Counted from the first letter of the stretch, positions 1 through 5,871 are shown. The stretch is 9,539 bases of DNA from Lachnospiraceae bacterium UBA7589 (GCA_002476495.1 DLKL01000021.1:1-9539), one strand, 5' to 3'. The notes: generated from the sequence alone by a model not told the origin. Program-made: numbers and translations.

Positions 1-14
1 GTTGTATATACAAC
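1..14. repeat. perfect 14-bp palindrome at window edge
   Basis: GTTGTATATACAAC is a perfect inverted repeat, followed on the plus strand by ATTTTT. It could be a small operator or the remains of a weak terminator for a gene to the left. Too little flanking sequence is visible to decide. Nothing else is recognisable between it and the hairpin that starts at 82. Confidence 0.3.
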
Positions 15-81
15 ATTTTTATTATTCGTATGATGGGGTTTTTCCGGCTGTCTGCCTTTTATGATATATGTTTTAGCGTAT

Positions 82-119
82 AAAAAAGGATGCTGCACCA
101 AAAGGCAGTATCCTTTTTT
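82..119 (-). terminator. Rho-independent terminator after ilvE
   Basis: The arms at 82-96 and 105-119 form a 15-bp stem with one non-Watson-Crick position and an 8-nt loop. Six A on the left arm and six T on the right arm supply a T-run in either direction, so it probably works both ways. It lies about 40 nt past the ilvE stop codon and ends that transcript. Confidence 0.85.
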
Positions 120-160
120 ATATATTATTCCGCACTTACGCTCAATATACAGTTGTACAT

Positions 161-1183
161 CTATTTTATTACCTTAATCCATCCTTCAGGTGCTTCAATT
201 CTTCCCATCTGAATGCCTGTAAGAGTGTCATAAAGCTTCTTTGTAACAGGACCCATCTCTTCCATTCCACTAGGGAAACAGATTTCCTTGCCGTGATCAT
301 CGATTTTTCCTACAGGAGAAATAACCGCAGCTGTTCCACACAGACCACATTCTGCAAAATCCTTTAATTCATCAAAAAATACCTCTCTATGTTCAACCTT
401 CATGCCAAGATATTTCTCTGCAACAACCATCAATGACCTTCTTGTTATAGATGGCAATATACTGTCCGACTTTGGAGTTACAAGCTTTCCATCCTTTGTA
501 ATGAAAATGAAATTTGCACCTCCGGTCTCTTCTACCTTTGTACGGGTTGCAGGATCAAGGTAAAGGTTTTCAGAAAAGCCCTTATTGTGTGCATCAACAA
601 TTGCATGAAGACTCATTGCATAGTTAAGTCCTGCTTTAATGTGTCCTGAGCCATGTGGTGCAGCTCTGTCAAAATCCGATACCCTTATAACTATAGGCTT
701 TGCACCACCCTTGAAATATGGTCCTACAGGTGTAACAAAAATACGGAACTGATATTCTCCTGCCGGCTTAACACCAATAACAGGATCACTTCCAAACATA
801 TAAGGTCTTATGTATAAGGTAGCACCGGAACCATATGGTGGTACATAATCAATATTAGCCTCTACTGTTTTTACAACAGCATCTACAAATCTATCCTCAG
901 GAAATGTAGGCATCTCCAATCTTTTACATGAATCTGTCATTCTCTGGGCATTAAGGTCCGGTCTGAAGCATACTACATGTCCATCCTCTGTTGTATATGC
1001 CTTGAGCCCCTCAAAGCAGGTCTGAGCGTACTGAAGGACACCGGCACACTCACTGATTGTAACCATGGAATCCGAGGTAAGGCACCCATCATCCCATGCT
1101 CCGTCCTTATAATTAGCTACAAATCTTTTTTCTGTTTCAATATAGCCAAACCCCAGATTTGACCAATCAATATTTTTACTCAT
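161..1183 (-). CDS. ilvE: branched-chain amino acid aminotransferase
   Basis: Cytosolic PLP enzyme that interconverts leucine, isoleucine and valine with their 2-oxo acids, using 2-oxoglutarate/glutamate as partner. It performs the last biosynthetic step or the first catabolic one. The 340-aa product has the usual length for the type II (eukaryote-like) BCAT group. Visible hallmarks are QYAQTCFEGLKAY near residue 51, RPYMFGSD near 126, GHIKAGLNYA with the likely PLP lysine at Lys183, an EETGGANFIFI segment, and GLCGTAAVISPVGKI towards the C-terminus. The ATG is preceded by AAGGAAG at suitable spacing. The gap to the upstream DUF1294 gene is 124 bp and holds a possible promoter but no convincing terminator, so readthrough from the ridA group is possible. 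A strong hairpin follows the stop. No T-box-like leader is visible, and the gap is too short for one. Confidence 0.96.
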   Translation of the reverse strand: MSKNIDWSNLGFGYIETEKRFVANYKDGAWDDGCLTSDSMVTISECAGVLQYAQTCFEGLKAYTTEDGHVVCFRPDLNAQRMTDSCKRLEMPTFPEDRFVDAVVKTVEANIDYVPPYGSGATLYIRPYMFGSDPVIGVKPAGEYQFRIFVTPVGPYFKGGAKPIVIRVSDFDRAAPHGSGHIKAGLNYAMSLHAIVDAHNKGFSENLYLDPATRTKVEETGGANFIFITKDGKLVTPKSDSILPSITRRSLMVVAEKYLGMKVEHREVFFDELKDFAECGLCGTAAVISPVGKIDDHGKEICFPSGMEEMGPVTKKLYDTLTGIQMGRIEAPEGWIKVIK

Positions 1184-1223
1184 ATTTCATACTTCCTTTC
1201 CCAGTAAATATAAATACATTAAT

Positions 1224-1251
1224 ATTTTACCACCACATAACAATTATGCAA
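1224..1251 (-). promoter_or_regulatory. possible sigma-A promoter for ilvE
   Basis: Read on the minus strand: TTGCAT (1246-1251), a 16-bp spacer, then TAAAAT (1224-1229). Both boxes are imperfect and the spacer is slightly short, so this is a moderate match. It lies about 40 bp before the ilvE start, in a reasonable position. Confidence 0.45.
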
Positions 1252-1307
1252 CAAAAAAATCACATTTTATCCTAACAGCATAAAAAAGCTATACAAAATG
1301 TCAGATT

Positions 1308-1598
1308 TTATCCGGTGATAAAATATATAGAAGCAAATATCCAGATTAATATCTGGGCAGAAGCAAAAAAGGGAACAAGCATTTGAAACTTCATATGTTT
1401 TGTCTTATGCCTGAAAACCTGCATTCCAAGAAAGGCTCCTTCTCCGCCTCCCAAAAAGGCAAGCATTATAAGCCGTCTTTCCGAAATTCTTGCTTTATGC
1501 CTTGCCGAACACCTCTTATCCCAGCCATAAACAGCAAAAACCAGCATATTATACAATATGTACAAAACTGCCAAAACAACAAAAATCCTGTTTTTCAT
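1308..1598 (-). CDS. DUF1294 family small membrane protein
   Basis: A 96-aa integral membrane protein of unknown function. It fits the DUF1294 pattern: a first hydrophobic helix (about 4-24), then a WDK triplet (26-28), the basic RISERRL segment (37-43), a glycine-rich FLGGGEGAFLG turn (48-58), FRHKTKHMKF (62-71), and a second hydrophobic helix (about 74-94). In the family the DK, the RIpE and the HKT motifs are the most constant parts, and all are present. The ATG lies only 5 nt after the ridA stop codon and has no strong ribosome binding site of its own, which suggests translational coupling to ridA. The family's role is not established, and the neighbourhood does not settle it. Confidence 0.85.
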   Translation of the reverse strand: MKNRIFVVLAVLYILYNMLVFAVYGWDKRCSARHKARISERRLIMLAFLGGGEGAFLGMQVFRHKTKHMKFQMLVPFFASAQILIWIFASIYFITG

Positions 1599-1603
1599 GA
1601 CTG

Positions 1604-1981
1604 CTATCTTATCGCTATAGCCTCTATCTCGATAAGAACATCCTTCGGAAGTCTGGCTACCTCTACACAGGAGCGCGCAGGATAATTGTCCGTAAAGAAT
1701 TCACCATATACCTGGTTAACAAGAGAGAAATCATCCATATTCTTTATAAATACTGTAGTTTTAATAACCTTGGATGCATCAGAGCCTGATTCTTTTAACA
1801 GTGTTATAAGATTCTTTATCGCCTGTCTTGCCTGTGCCTTAATATCTCCTGTTTCCAGCTGTCCTGTCTCAGGGATAATAGGAATCATTCCTGACGTAAA
1901 TATCATATTTCCTGTGACAACAGCCTGGGAATAAGGTCCTATAGCCGCCGGTGCCTTTGGTGTGCTAATAATTGTTTTCAT
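1604..1981 (-). CDS. ridA: RidA family enamine/imine deaminase
   Basis: RidA (YjgF/YER057c/UK114) hydrolyses reactive enamine/imine intermediates such as 2-aminoacrylate, released by PLP-dependent dehydratases, to the 2-oxo acid and ammonia. The 125-aa length is typical. Family landmarks are IGPYSQAV (14-21), FTSGMIP (28-34), and PARSCVEVARLPKDVLIEIEAIA (about 101-123) holding the conserved substrate-binding Arg103, Cys105 and Glu120. The ATG is preceded by AAAGGAGG at good spacing. It starts 34 bp after the cvfB stop and is followed 5 nt later by the DUF1294 gene, so it sits mid-operon. ilvE lies two genes downstream. In Salmonella, IlvE is one of the enzymes known to be damaged when RidA is absent, so the nearness is functionally sensible. 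Confidence 0.95.
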   Translation of the reverse strand: MKTIISTPKAPAAIGPYSQAVVTGNMIFTSGMIPIIPETGQLETGDIKAQARQAIKNLITLLKESGSDASKVIKTTVFIKNMDDFSLVNQVYGEFFTDNYPARSCVEVARLPKDVLIEIEAIAIR

Positions 1982-2015
1982 AAAATAGTCCTCCTTTTAT
2001 AGTATATAACATCAT

Positions 2016-2864
2016 CTAATCTCCAAATATACTTATCTCACCCGTTTTTTTGTCTATGGTTATTCTGCCATCCTTATAAAGCTTTCCAACAGCACGCTTA
2101 AATGCATTTTTGCTTAATCCGAATTCTTTTTGTATAATATCTTTATCTGTTTTATCGCTAAAGCTTATAATTCCCCTATAGCTTTTAATTATATCATATA
2201 CCATTTCACTGTCTTCATTAATCTGAACATGTATAGGCTCTCTGAGGGCAAGATCAGCCCTTCCATCTTCACGGATATTCACTATTCGCCCTTTTACCGT
2301 TTCTCCAATGTGCACCTTATTAAATAACTCACTTTCATGAATTAATCCTGAATATTTGTCATCTATGGCCACTAATGCTCCAAAGCCTTTTTTATATTCA
2401 TATACCGTTCCGGTAAAATGCTGACCCTTTGTATATCCTTCAAGAGGCAGCAGGTAATCATACAGCTTCATCGATACACATAATCTCTGAGTTTTATCCA
2501 GGTACATTCTTACCAGATATTCCGCTCCCTCCTTAACTTTGGTGGTCTGCTCTTTAAAGGGAAGAAAAATATCACGTTCAAGTCCCCAGTCCATAAAGGC
2601 TCCTATCGGAAGAACACTCTTAACCCTAAGCTTTTTTATTTCTCCGATTGTAATATAAGGTTTATTCACGGTGGCTATAAGCCTGTCCTCTGAGTCTTTG
2701 TATATAAACACATCAAGCACGGAACCGGCCTTAACTCCATCAGGTATCTGTTTTCTCGGAAGAAGTACCGTATCCGCTGTTGCAGCATTTTCTTCTCCAA
2801 GATATATACCAAAATCCTTAGAGCGTATAACCTTAAGCTTATTCCATTTTCCAATCTCTATCAT
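2016..2864 (-). CDS. cvfB: CvfB/YitL family S1-domain RNA-binding protein
   Basis: The 282-aa product matches the CvfB family in length and layout: three S1-type OB folds (about 1-67, 70-135 and 147-210) and a C-terminal winged helix (about 218-280). Visible S1-like stretches include SVLPIGAFMDWGLERDIFLP (83-102) and GFGALVAIDDKYSGLIHESEL (160-180). The winged helix contains the segment DKDIIQKEFGLSKNAFKRAV and ends with a beta-wing, DGRITIDKKTGEI. In Staphylococcus, CvfB affects virulence gene expression, and the structure suggests RNA binding. The role in Clostridia is less clear. The start is supported by AAGGGGG about 8 nt before the ATG. An AT-only hairpin upstream separates it from the 120-aa gene, and ridA follows 34 bp downstream, so cvfB probably opens a cvfB-ridA-DUF1294 unit. 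I could not pick out a convincing promoter. Confidence 0.9.
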   Translation of the reverse strand: MIEIGKWNKLKVIRSKDFGIYLGEENAATADTVLLPRKQIPDGVKAGSVLDVFIYKDSEDRLIATVNKPYITIGEIKKLRVKSVLPIGAFMDWGLERDIFLPFKEQTTKVKEGAEYLVRMYLDKTQRLCVSMKLYDYLLPLEGYTKGQHFTGTVYEYKKGFGALVAIDDKYSGLIHESELFNKVHIGETVKGRIVNIREDGRADLALREPIHVQINEDSEMVYDIIKSYRGIISFSDKTDKDIIQKEFGLSKNAFKRAVGKLYKDGRITIDKKTGEISIFGD

Positions 2865-2920
2865 ATACGTTTCCCCCTTATCCTTCCCATCACTTTGTAC
2901 TTTTGCTAAGCTTTCCCACG

Positions 2921-2954
2921 AAAAAATAAAAGTATATATATAAATATATATACT
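2921..2954 (-). terminator. AT-only hairpin with T-run after the 120-aa gene
   Basis: A perfect 10-bp inverted repeat (2931-2940 and 2945-2954) with a 4-nt loop is followed on the minus strand by TTTATTTTTT (2921-2930). It lies 10 nt past the 120-aa gene and should end its transcript. The stem is almost entirely A/T, so it is weak thermodynamically and may leak into cvfB. Alternatively, its TATACT could serve as a -10 element for cvfB. Confidence 0.55.
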
Positions 2955-2964
2955 CGTATTTTTT

Positions 2965-3327
2965 TCAGCCTTTATATTGATTTTTAGCAGTTTTTCCCAA
3001 TTTCATTACCTTGGTCTTTATATACAGGGTTTCCTCTTCAGATGCCTTTGTATAACCACATTCCTTTAATCTACTCTCCGAGTTGTTCAGTGAAAATACG
3101 GACATGCCCTTTTCGTTCATTTTTTCCTTGTAACCGTTATAAACATCTACAATGGCAAACACATCCTTGCTTCGCCTGTCAGGATTAGGCACAACATTCC
3201 TTATACACCAATCATCTATCACCTGTCCGGCTACGGGTGCAGGAGCAGCGTCGCTTGGCACTTTTTTTACATATATGCTGTCTGTATTACATATTGCCCA
3301 TGGGACAACATAAATTATGTTACTCAT
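2965..3327 (-). CDS. hypothetical protein, 120 aa, family not recognised
   Basis: I do not recognise this protein. It is 120 residues long, begins MSNIIYVVPWAICNTDSIYV, and has no signal peptide or membrane segment. A short proline/alanine linker (about 25-35) follows. The middle (DDWCIRNVVPNPDRRSKD, 38-55) is tryptophan/proline-bearing, and the C-terminal third is lysine-rich (about 84-118). It looks like a soluble, basic cytosolic protein. The start at 3327 is chosen because GGAGG ends 7 nt before it. An in-frame ATG at 3390 overlaps the -35 box and has no ribosome site. It is probably monocistronic: an excellent promoter lies directly upstream and an AT-rich hairpin downstream. Promoter, ribosome site and terminator together make it a convincing real gene despite the unknown function. 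Confidence 0.8.
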   Translation of the reverse strand: MSNIIYVVPWAICNTDSIYVKKVPSDAAPAPVAGQVIDDWCIRNVVPNPDRRSKDVFAIVDVYNGYKEKMNEKGMSVFSLNNSESRLKECGYTKASEEETLYIKTKVMKLGKTAKNQYKG

Positions 3328-3361
3328 TTTATTTCCTCCATAAATGTATATAACATGTGAA

Positions 3362-3390
3362 ATTCTATAGCATTTCTGCCAGTTTGTCAA
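3362..3390 (-). promoter_or_regulatory. strong sigma-A promoter of the 120-aa gene
   Basis: On the minus strand: TTGACA (3385-3390), a 17-bp spacer, then TAGAAT (3362-3367). The -35 is perfect and the -10 matches at five of six positions. Transcription should start near 3355, giving a leader of about 28 nt. Confidence 0.8.
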
Positions 3391-3438
3391 ATAAAAATAT
3401 TATGTCTTAAAAAATATGATAATATGTGCATAAAAGGC

Positions 3439-3466
3439 AAAAAAAAAGCAATCCCACCGAGACTGC
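3439..3466 (-). terminator. terminator of the tRNA unit
   Basis: On the minus strand an 8-bp stem (3459-3466 with 3448-3455, including two G-U pairs) closes a 3-nt loop and is followed by nine T (3439-3447). The G-U pairs would be A-C mismatches on the other strand, so it works in the minus direction only. It begins 5 nt after tRNA-Gln. Confidence 0.85.
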
Positions 3467-3471
3467 TAAAG

Positions 3472-3543
3472 CTGGGCTACAAGGATTCGAACCTTGAAAT
3501 GCTGGAGTCAGAGTCCAGTGCCTTACCATTTGGCGATAGCCCA
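3472..3543 (-). tRNA. tRNA-Gln(CUG)
   Basis: Cloverleaf read on the minus strand: acceptor arms TGGGCTA/TAGCCCA, a D-arm with AAATGGTAA, a 5-bp anticodon stem CTGGA/TCCAG around the loop CTCTGAC (anticodon CTG, reading CAG), and a T-arm CAAGG-TTCGAAT-CCTTG. The discriminator base is G, as usual for glutamine tRNAs. The 3' CCA is not encoded and must be added after transcription. It has its own promoter just upstream and a terminator just downstream. Confidence 0.96.
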
Positions 3544-3555
3544 TCACAAGGACAT

Positions 3556-3584
3556 ATTATACATTAGGATAGTCAAAAAATCAA
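3556..3584 (-). promoter_or_regulatory. promoter of tRNA-Gln
   Basis: On the minus strand: TTGATT (3579-3584), a 17-bp spacer, and a perfect TATAAT (3556-3561). It lies in the 62-bp gap between the two tRNA genes, and the predicted start is a few bases before the tRNA 5' end. A 9-bp inverted repeat, AAGGACATA (3548-3556) and TATGTCCTT (3594-3602), brackets it. Confidence 0.75.
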
Positions 3585-3605
3585 GTACTTTTTTATGTCC
3601 TTAAA

Positions 3606-3679
3606 TGCGGCAGAGAAGATTCGAACTCCCGACACCTTGGTCCGTAGCCAAGTGCTCTATCCAGCTGAGCTACTACCGC
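3606..3679 (-). tRNA. tRNA-Arg(ACG)
   Basis: Cloverleaf read on the minus strand: acceptor arms GCGGTAG/CTGCCGC with one G-U pair, a D-arm AGCTCAGCTGGATAGAGC, an anticodon stem CTTGG/CCAAG around the loop CTACGGA (anticodon ACG, normally deaminated to ICG to read CGU/CGC/CGA), and a T-loop TTCGAAT. The T-stem GGGAG/CTTCT contains two G-U pairs. The discriminator is A and CCA is not encoded. No T-run hairpin follows it, so it is probably co-transcribed with tRNA-Gln. Confidence 0.95.
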
Positions 3680-3708
3680 ATATCACAAATTCCTTTGCAA
3701 CAGTGGTT

Positions 3709-3737
3709 ATTGTACAATATATATTTTTCTTTGTCAA
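3709..3737 (-). promoter_or_regulatory. promoter of tRNA-Arg, overlapping the upstream stop codon
   Basis: On the minus strand: perfect TTGACA (3732-3737), a 17-bp spacer, then TACAAT (3709-3714). The TGA inside TTGACA (3734-3736) is also the stop codon of the phosphopantetheinyl transferase gene, so the two share bases. Confidence 0.85.
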
Positions 3738-4399
3738 GATAAATCATGCATTATTGTTACATACTTTCCAACACAGACTGACAATACATAATCCCCGGCT
3801 TCCTTTGTAAAAAACTTTACCTTTTCTCCCTCTACTGTTTTTTCATAAGGATTTACCGTAAAGGAATTCAACGGAACAGAAATCCCCGTTCCTTTATATT
3901 TTAAATAAGCCTCCTTCATGGTCCATATTGTTGTAAAACGTCTGTTAATTCCAAAGCCTTCCGATTTCCCAATGACTGATTTGTTTGAGATACCGTTAAC
4001 ATATTCATCCTCAGATTTTGTAAAGCATCTTTTTGAAATCTTTAAGTTAAATTGATCTGTCCTTTCTACATCGATTCCGCAGACTGTATTTCCATATACA
4101 ATAGCCAGCATATCTCCCGAATGTGACAGATTAAAATGAAATTCGTCCTCACAGGCAAAGACCGGTTTCCCATTTTCATTGTAAAATATTCTTATATCCT
4201 CAGGAAGAACATGAAATTTTGAAGTTATTATTTTCTGAATCTCAATTCCGGCTGCAAGTGACATAACAGCAGCCTTTTTATTCCTAAGCTTCATAACTTT
4301 TTCTCTTCTGGCGGGATACACCTTAAGCAAAAGCTGATTCCAATTTTGTTCAAAAAAATCAATATCCACCTTTTTCAATACTATGTTTACCTTTTCCAA
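3734..4399 (-). CDS. Sfp-type 4'-phosphopantetheinyl transferase
   Basis: Transfers the 4'-phosphopantetheine arm from coenzyme A to the conserved serine of carrier proteins, converting apo to holo form. At 221 aa it has the size of Sfp-type enzymes and not of the shorter AcpS. Signature motifs are FNLSHSGD (89-96), GIDVE (108-112) with the metal-binding Asp110 and Glu112, and WTMKEAYLKYKGTG (159-172) with Glu163 and two conserved lysines. I place the start at a TTG (4399), 5 nt after GGAGG (4405-4409). A GTG at 4411 is in frame but lies upstream of that ribosome site. A hairpin separates it from the preceding BtrH-like gene by only about 40 nt, so expression is either by readthrough or from a promoter inside that gene. 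The carrier protein two genes upstream is the obvious substrate. No terminator follows before the tRNA genes. Confidence 0.93.
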   Translation of the reverse strand: MEKVNIVLKKVDIDFFEQNWNQLLLKVYPARREKVMKLRNKKAAVMSLAAGIEIQKIITSKFHVLPEDIRIFYNENGKPVFACEDEFHFNLSHSGDMLAIVYGNTVCGIDVERTDQFNLKISKRCFTKSEDEYVNGISNKSVIGKSEGFGINRRFTTIWTMKEAYLKYKGTGISVPLNSFTVNPYEKTVEGEKVKFFTKEAGDYVLSVCVGKYVTIMHDLS

Positions 4400-4436
4400 A
4401 TCGACCTCCACATATGAATCTTAAGATTAAATTGTG

Positions 4437-4464
4437 AAAAGGGGTGCAAAGGTGCACCCCTTTT
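4437..4464 (-). terminator. GC-rich hairpin between the BtrH-like gene and the transferase gene
   Basis: The arms AAAAGGGGTGCA and TGCACCCCTTTT pair perfectly over 12 bp with a 4-nt loop. The T-run is only four T on either strand, so termination may be partial. It lies between the BtrH-like stop (4489) and the transferase start (4399). Confidence 0.75.
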
Positions 4465-4488
4465 CATAAGCATATTTCCAATCAGGCT

Positions 4489-5544
4489 TTATTTGTCTTC
4501 AAGCTCTGCCAGAACATTGAACAAAATACTGATTTCCTTTTCCTTCGCTCCATCAAAATACTTTTTGAATCTTGAAGAGGATTCAATATCTCCTGTAATT
4601 GAAATCTTAAGAAGAAGATTTCTGGCTGCCAGCATGTTATCAACCACAGTCTTATACTCATCAAGTGTATCCTGATTATATACAAGATATCCGTGATTCA
4701 TGAGATATTTTAATCGGTCAAGCATAAGTGCCTTATGGTCATAAAGTACATGTAATGCCCTTATGTCAAAATCCGGTTCTTCCTTGTGTAGCTGTTTTTC
4801 AACCTGGGCAAGAACCCTGTCATACACCTTTATACCAAAGGTTGTATCATTAAATCTGTTTCTCATCATTCTGAAATGATTCTTAGAATCAACCGAATTG
4901 AGATATTCTCTAAGGTTTACCTTTATAAGCTCCAGATCAAGCTCATATGTTGCTGTATCTGTATTTTTAATAATAACATACAGACCTCTGCCACCCTTAT
5001 AATCATCCTTAAAGATATGATCATCCTGTTCTGTAATAACCTCATAGCCTCTTTCTACATCAGCAAAGGAAACTGTGTTATGTGAATATTTGTCTGTAAA
5101 TGTAAAATCTCCGACATAAAACTCTTCCTTATCCTTGTTATATCCATAAATGAACAATTCATGAGGGAATTTGTAATCTACCTCTGCATTGCATAAAATC
5201 TTGGCCTCATCAAATACACCATATACATATCCGCCCAAATCTATTGTCTTGATTATAAAATCGATAATATTGCCACAATAGCTCTTAATCTGTGCCTCAG
5301 TCATAAGAGAGAACATAAGGTAAGGACACTGCTTCAAAGAGCTGCTTCCCGGCATCATATCTGTAAGAAGAATAGTATCTCCGGTCCATCTCTCCTCAAT
5401 ATCGTAGCAACGCAGTTGGATATAATTGCTATATATCCACTTTTTTGCATTTTCATCATCAGAAAGAATTGAAAATAATGTAGCATGCCACTGCCATGAT
5501 GTAATAAGTGGTTTTGCCAAAGGTAATTTTTTCTTATCTGCCAT
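4489..5544 (-). CDS. carrier-protein-associated protein, possibly BtrH-like (papain-fold) acyltransferase
   Basis: A 351-aa soluble protein without signal peptide or membrane segment. I recognise it only tentatively. Its overall look (KPLITSWQWHATLFSIL at 11-27, WIYSNYIQLRCYD at 36-48, then FPHELFIYGYNKDKEEFYVGDF at 126-147) resembles Firmicutes proteins found next to carrier proteins and peptide synthetases, and the BtrH N-terminal fold. In butirosin synthesis BtrH moves an acyl group from the carrier BtrI to the aminoglycoside. His128 and Asp146 are candidate catalytic residues. The N-terminal cysteine I would expect for BtrH is not obvious (Cys46, Cys73 and Cys90 are alternatives). The start at 5544 is chosen because GGAGG lies 8 nt upstream, and a TTG at 5559 overlaps that site. 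The gene begins 19 nt after the carrier gene, so the two form one operon. Its substrate is unknown. Confidence 0.6.
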   Translation of the reverse strand: MADKKKLPLAKPLITSWQWHATLFSILSDDENAKKWIYSNYIQLRCYDIEERWTGDTILLTDMMPGSSSLKQCPYLMFSLMTEAQIKSYCGNIIDFIIKTIDLGGYVYGVFDEAKILCNAEVDYKFPHELFIYGYNKDKEEFYVGDFTFTDKYSHNTVSFADVERGYEVITEQDDHIFKDDYKGGRGLYVIIKNTDTATYELDLELIKVNLREYLNSVDSKNHFRMMRNRFNDTTFGIKVYDRVLAQVEKQLHKEEPDFDIRALHVLYDHKALMLDRLKYLMNHGYLVYNQDTLDEYKTVVDNMLAARNLLLKISITGDIESSSRFKKYFDGAKEKEISILFNVLAELEDK

Positions 5545-5563
5545 TATATTTTCCTCCAATACA

Positions 5564-5806
5564 TTATAATTTTTCTGCTATTGTTGCCGCAAGATCAGCG
5601 AAAGTATCATATGCTGACAGAGCCAGCTCATAATCAGAAAATGATACGTCAAATTTCTCTTCGGCAGCTACTATGATCTTAATTATTGAAACTGAATTAA
5701 TGCCATACTCATTAACCATGGATACGTTCATATTAACATTCTCAATTTCCGGCATAACATCAAGTATAACTTCTTCAAGCTTTTTTGTAATTTGTTCCTT
5801 GTCCAT
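5564..5806 (-). CDS. acyl/peptidyl carrier protein
   Basis: An 80-aa, acidic, single-domain carrier protein with the four-helix layout of the phosphopantetheine-binding family. The attachment motif is YGINSVS (34-40), with Ser38 as the phosphopantetheine serine. Fatty-acid ACPs normally show DSL here, so Asn37-Ser38-Val39 marks a divergent, specialised carrier more like those of NRPS-type or BtrI-like pathways. The helix after it (IIKIIVAAEEKFDVSFSDYEL, 41-61) fits the usual recognition helix and loop. The ATG is preceded by AGGGGG at 8 nt spacing. A promoter about 40 bp upstream carries a palindrome in its spacer. The gene is first in an operon with the BtrH-like gene, and an Sfp-type transferase lies nearby. 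No fatty-acid synthesis genes surround it, which argues against the housekeeping AcpP. Confidence 0.92.
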   Translation of the reverse strand: MDKEQITKKLEEVILDVMPEIENVNMNVSMVNEYGINSVSIIKIIVAAEEKFDVSFSDYELALSAYDTFADLAATIAEKL

Positions 5807-5842
5807 TATATGTACCCCCTAAATTTATTTCAATCAAGTACT

Positions 5843-5871
5843 ATTTTACTATCTTACAGTAAGAAAATCAA
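5843..5871 (-). promoter_or_regulatory. promoter of the carrier operon with a palindromic operator candidate
   Basis: On the minus strand: TTGATT (5866-5871), a 17-bp spacer, then TAAAAT (5843-5848). The spacer contains the perfect inverted repeat TCTTAC-A-GTAAGA (5852-5864), placed exactly where a bound repressor would block RNA polymerase. The start site should fall near 5836, leaving a leader of about 30 nt. Confidence 0.7.

Noticed and set aside
1184..1307. Possible T-box or leader attenuator before ilvE
   Set aside because: At 124 bp it is too short for a T-box, with no T-box core sequence and no convincing terminator hairpin; only a moderate promoter is visible.
4482..4685. Second minus-strand frame overlapping the end of the BtrH-like gene
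   Set aside because: It lies fully within the real gene in another frame and lacks a start signal.
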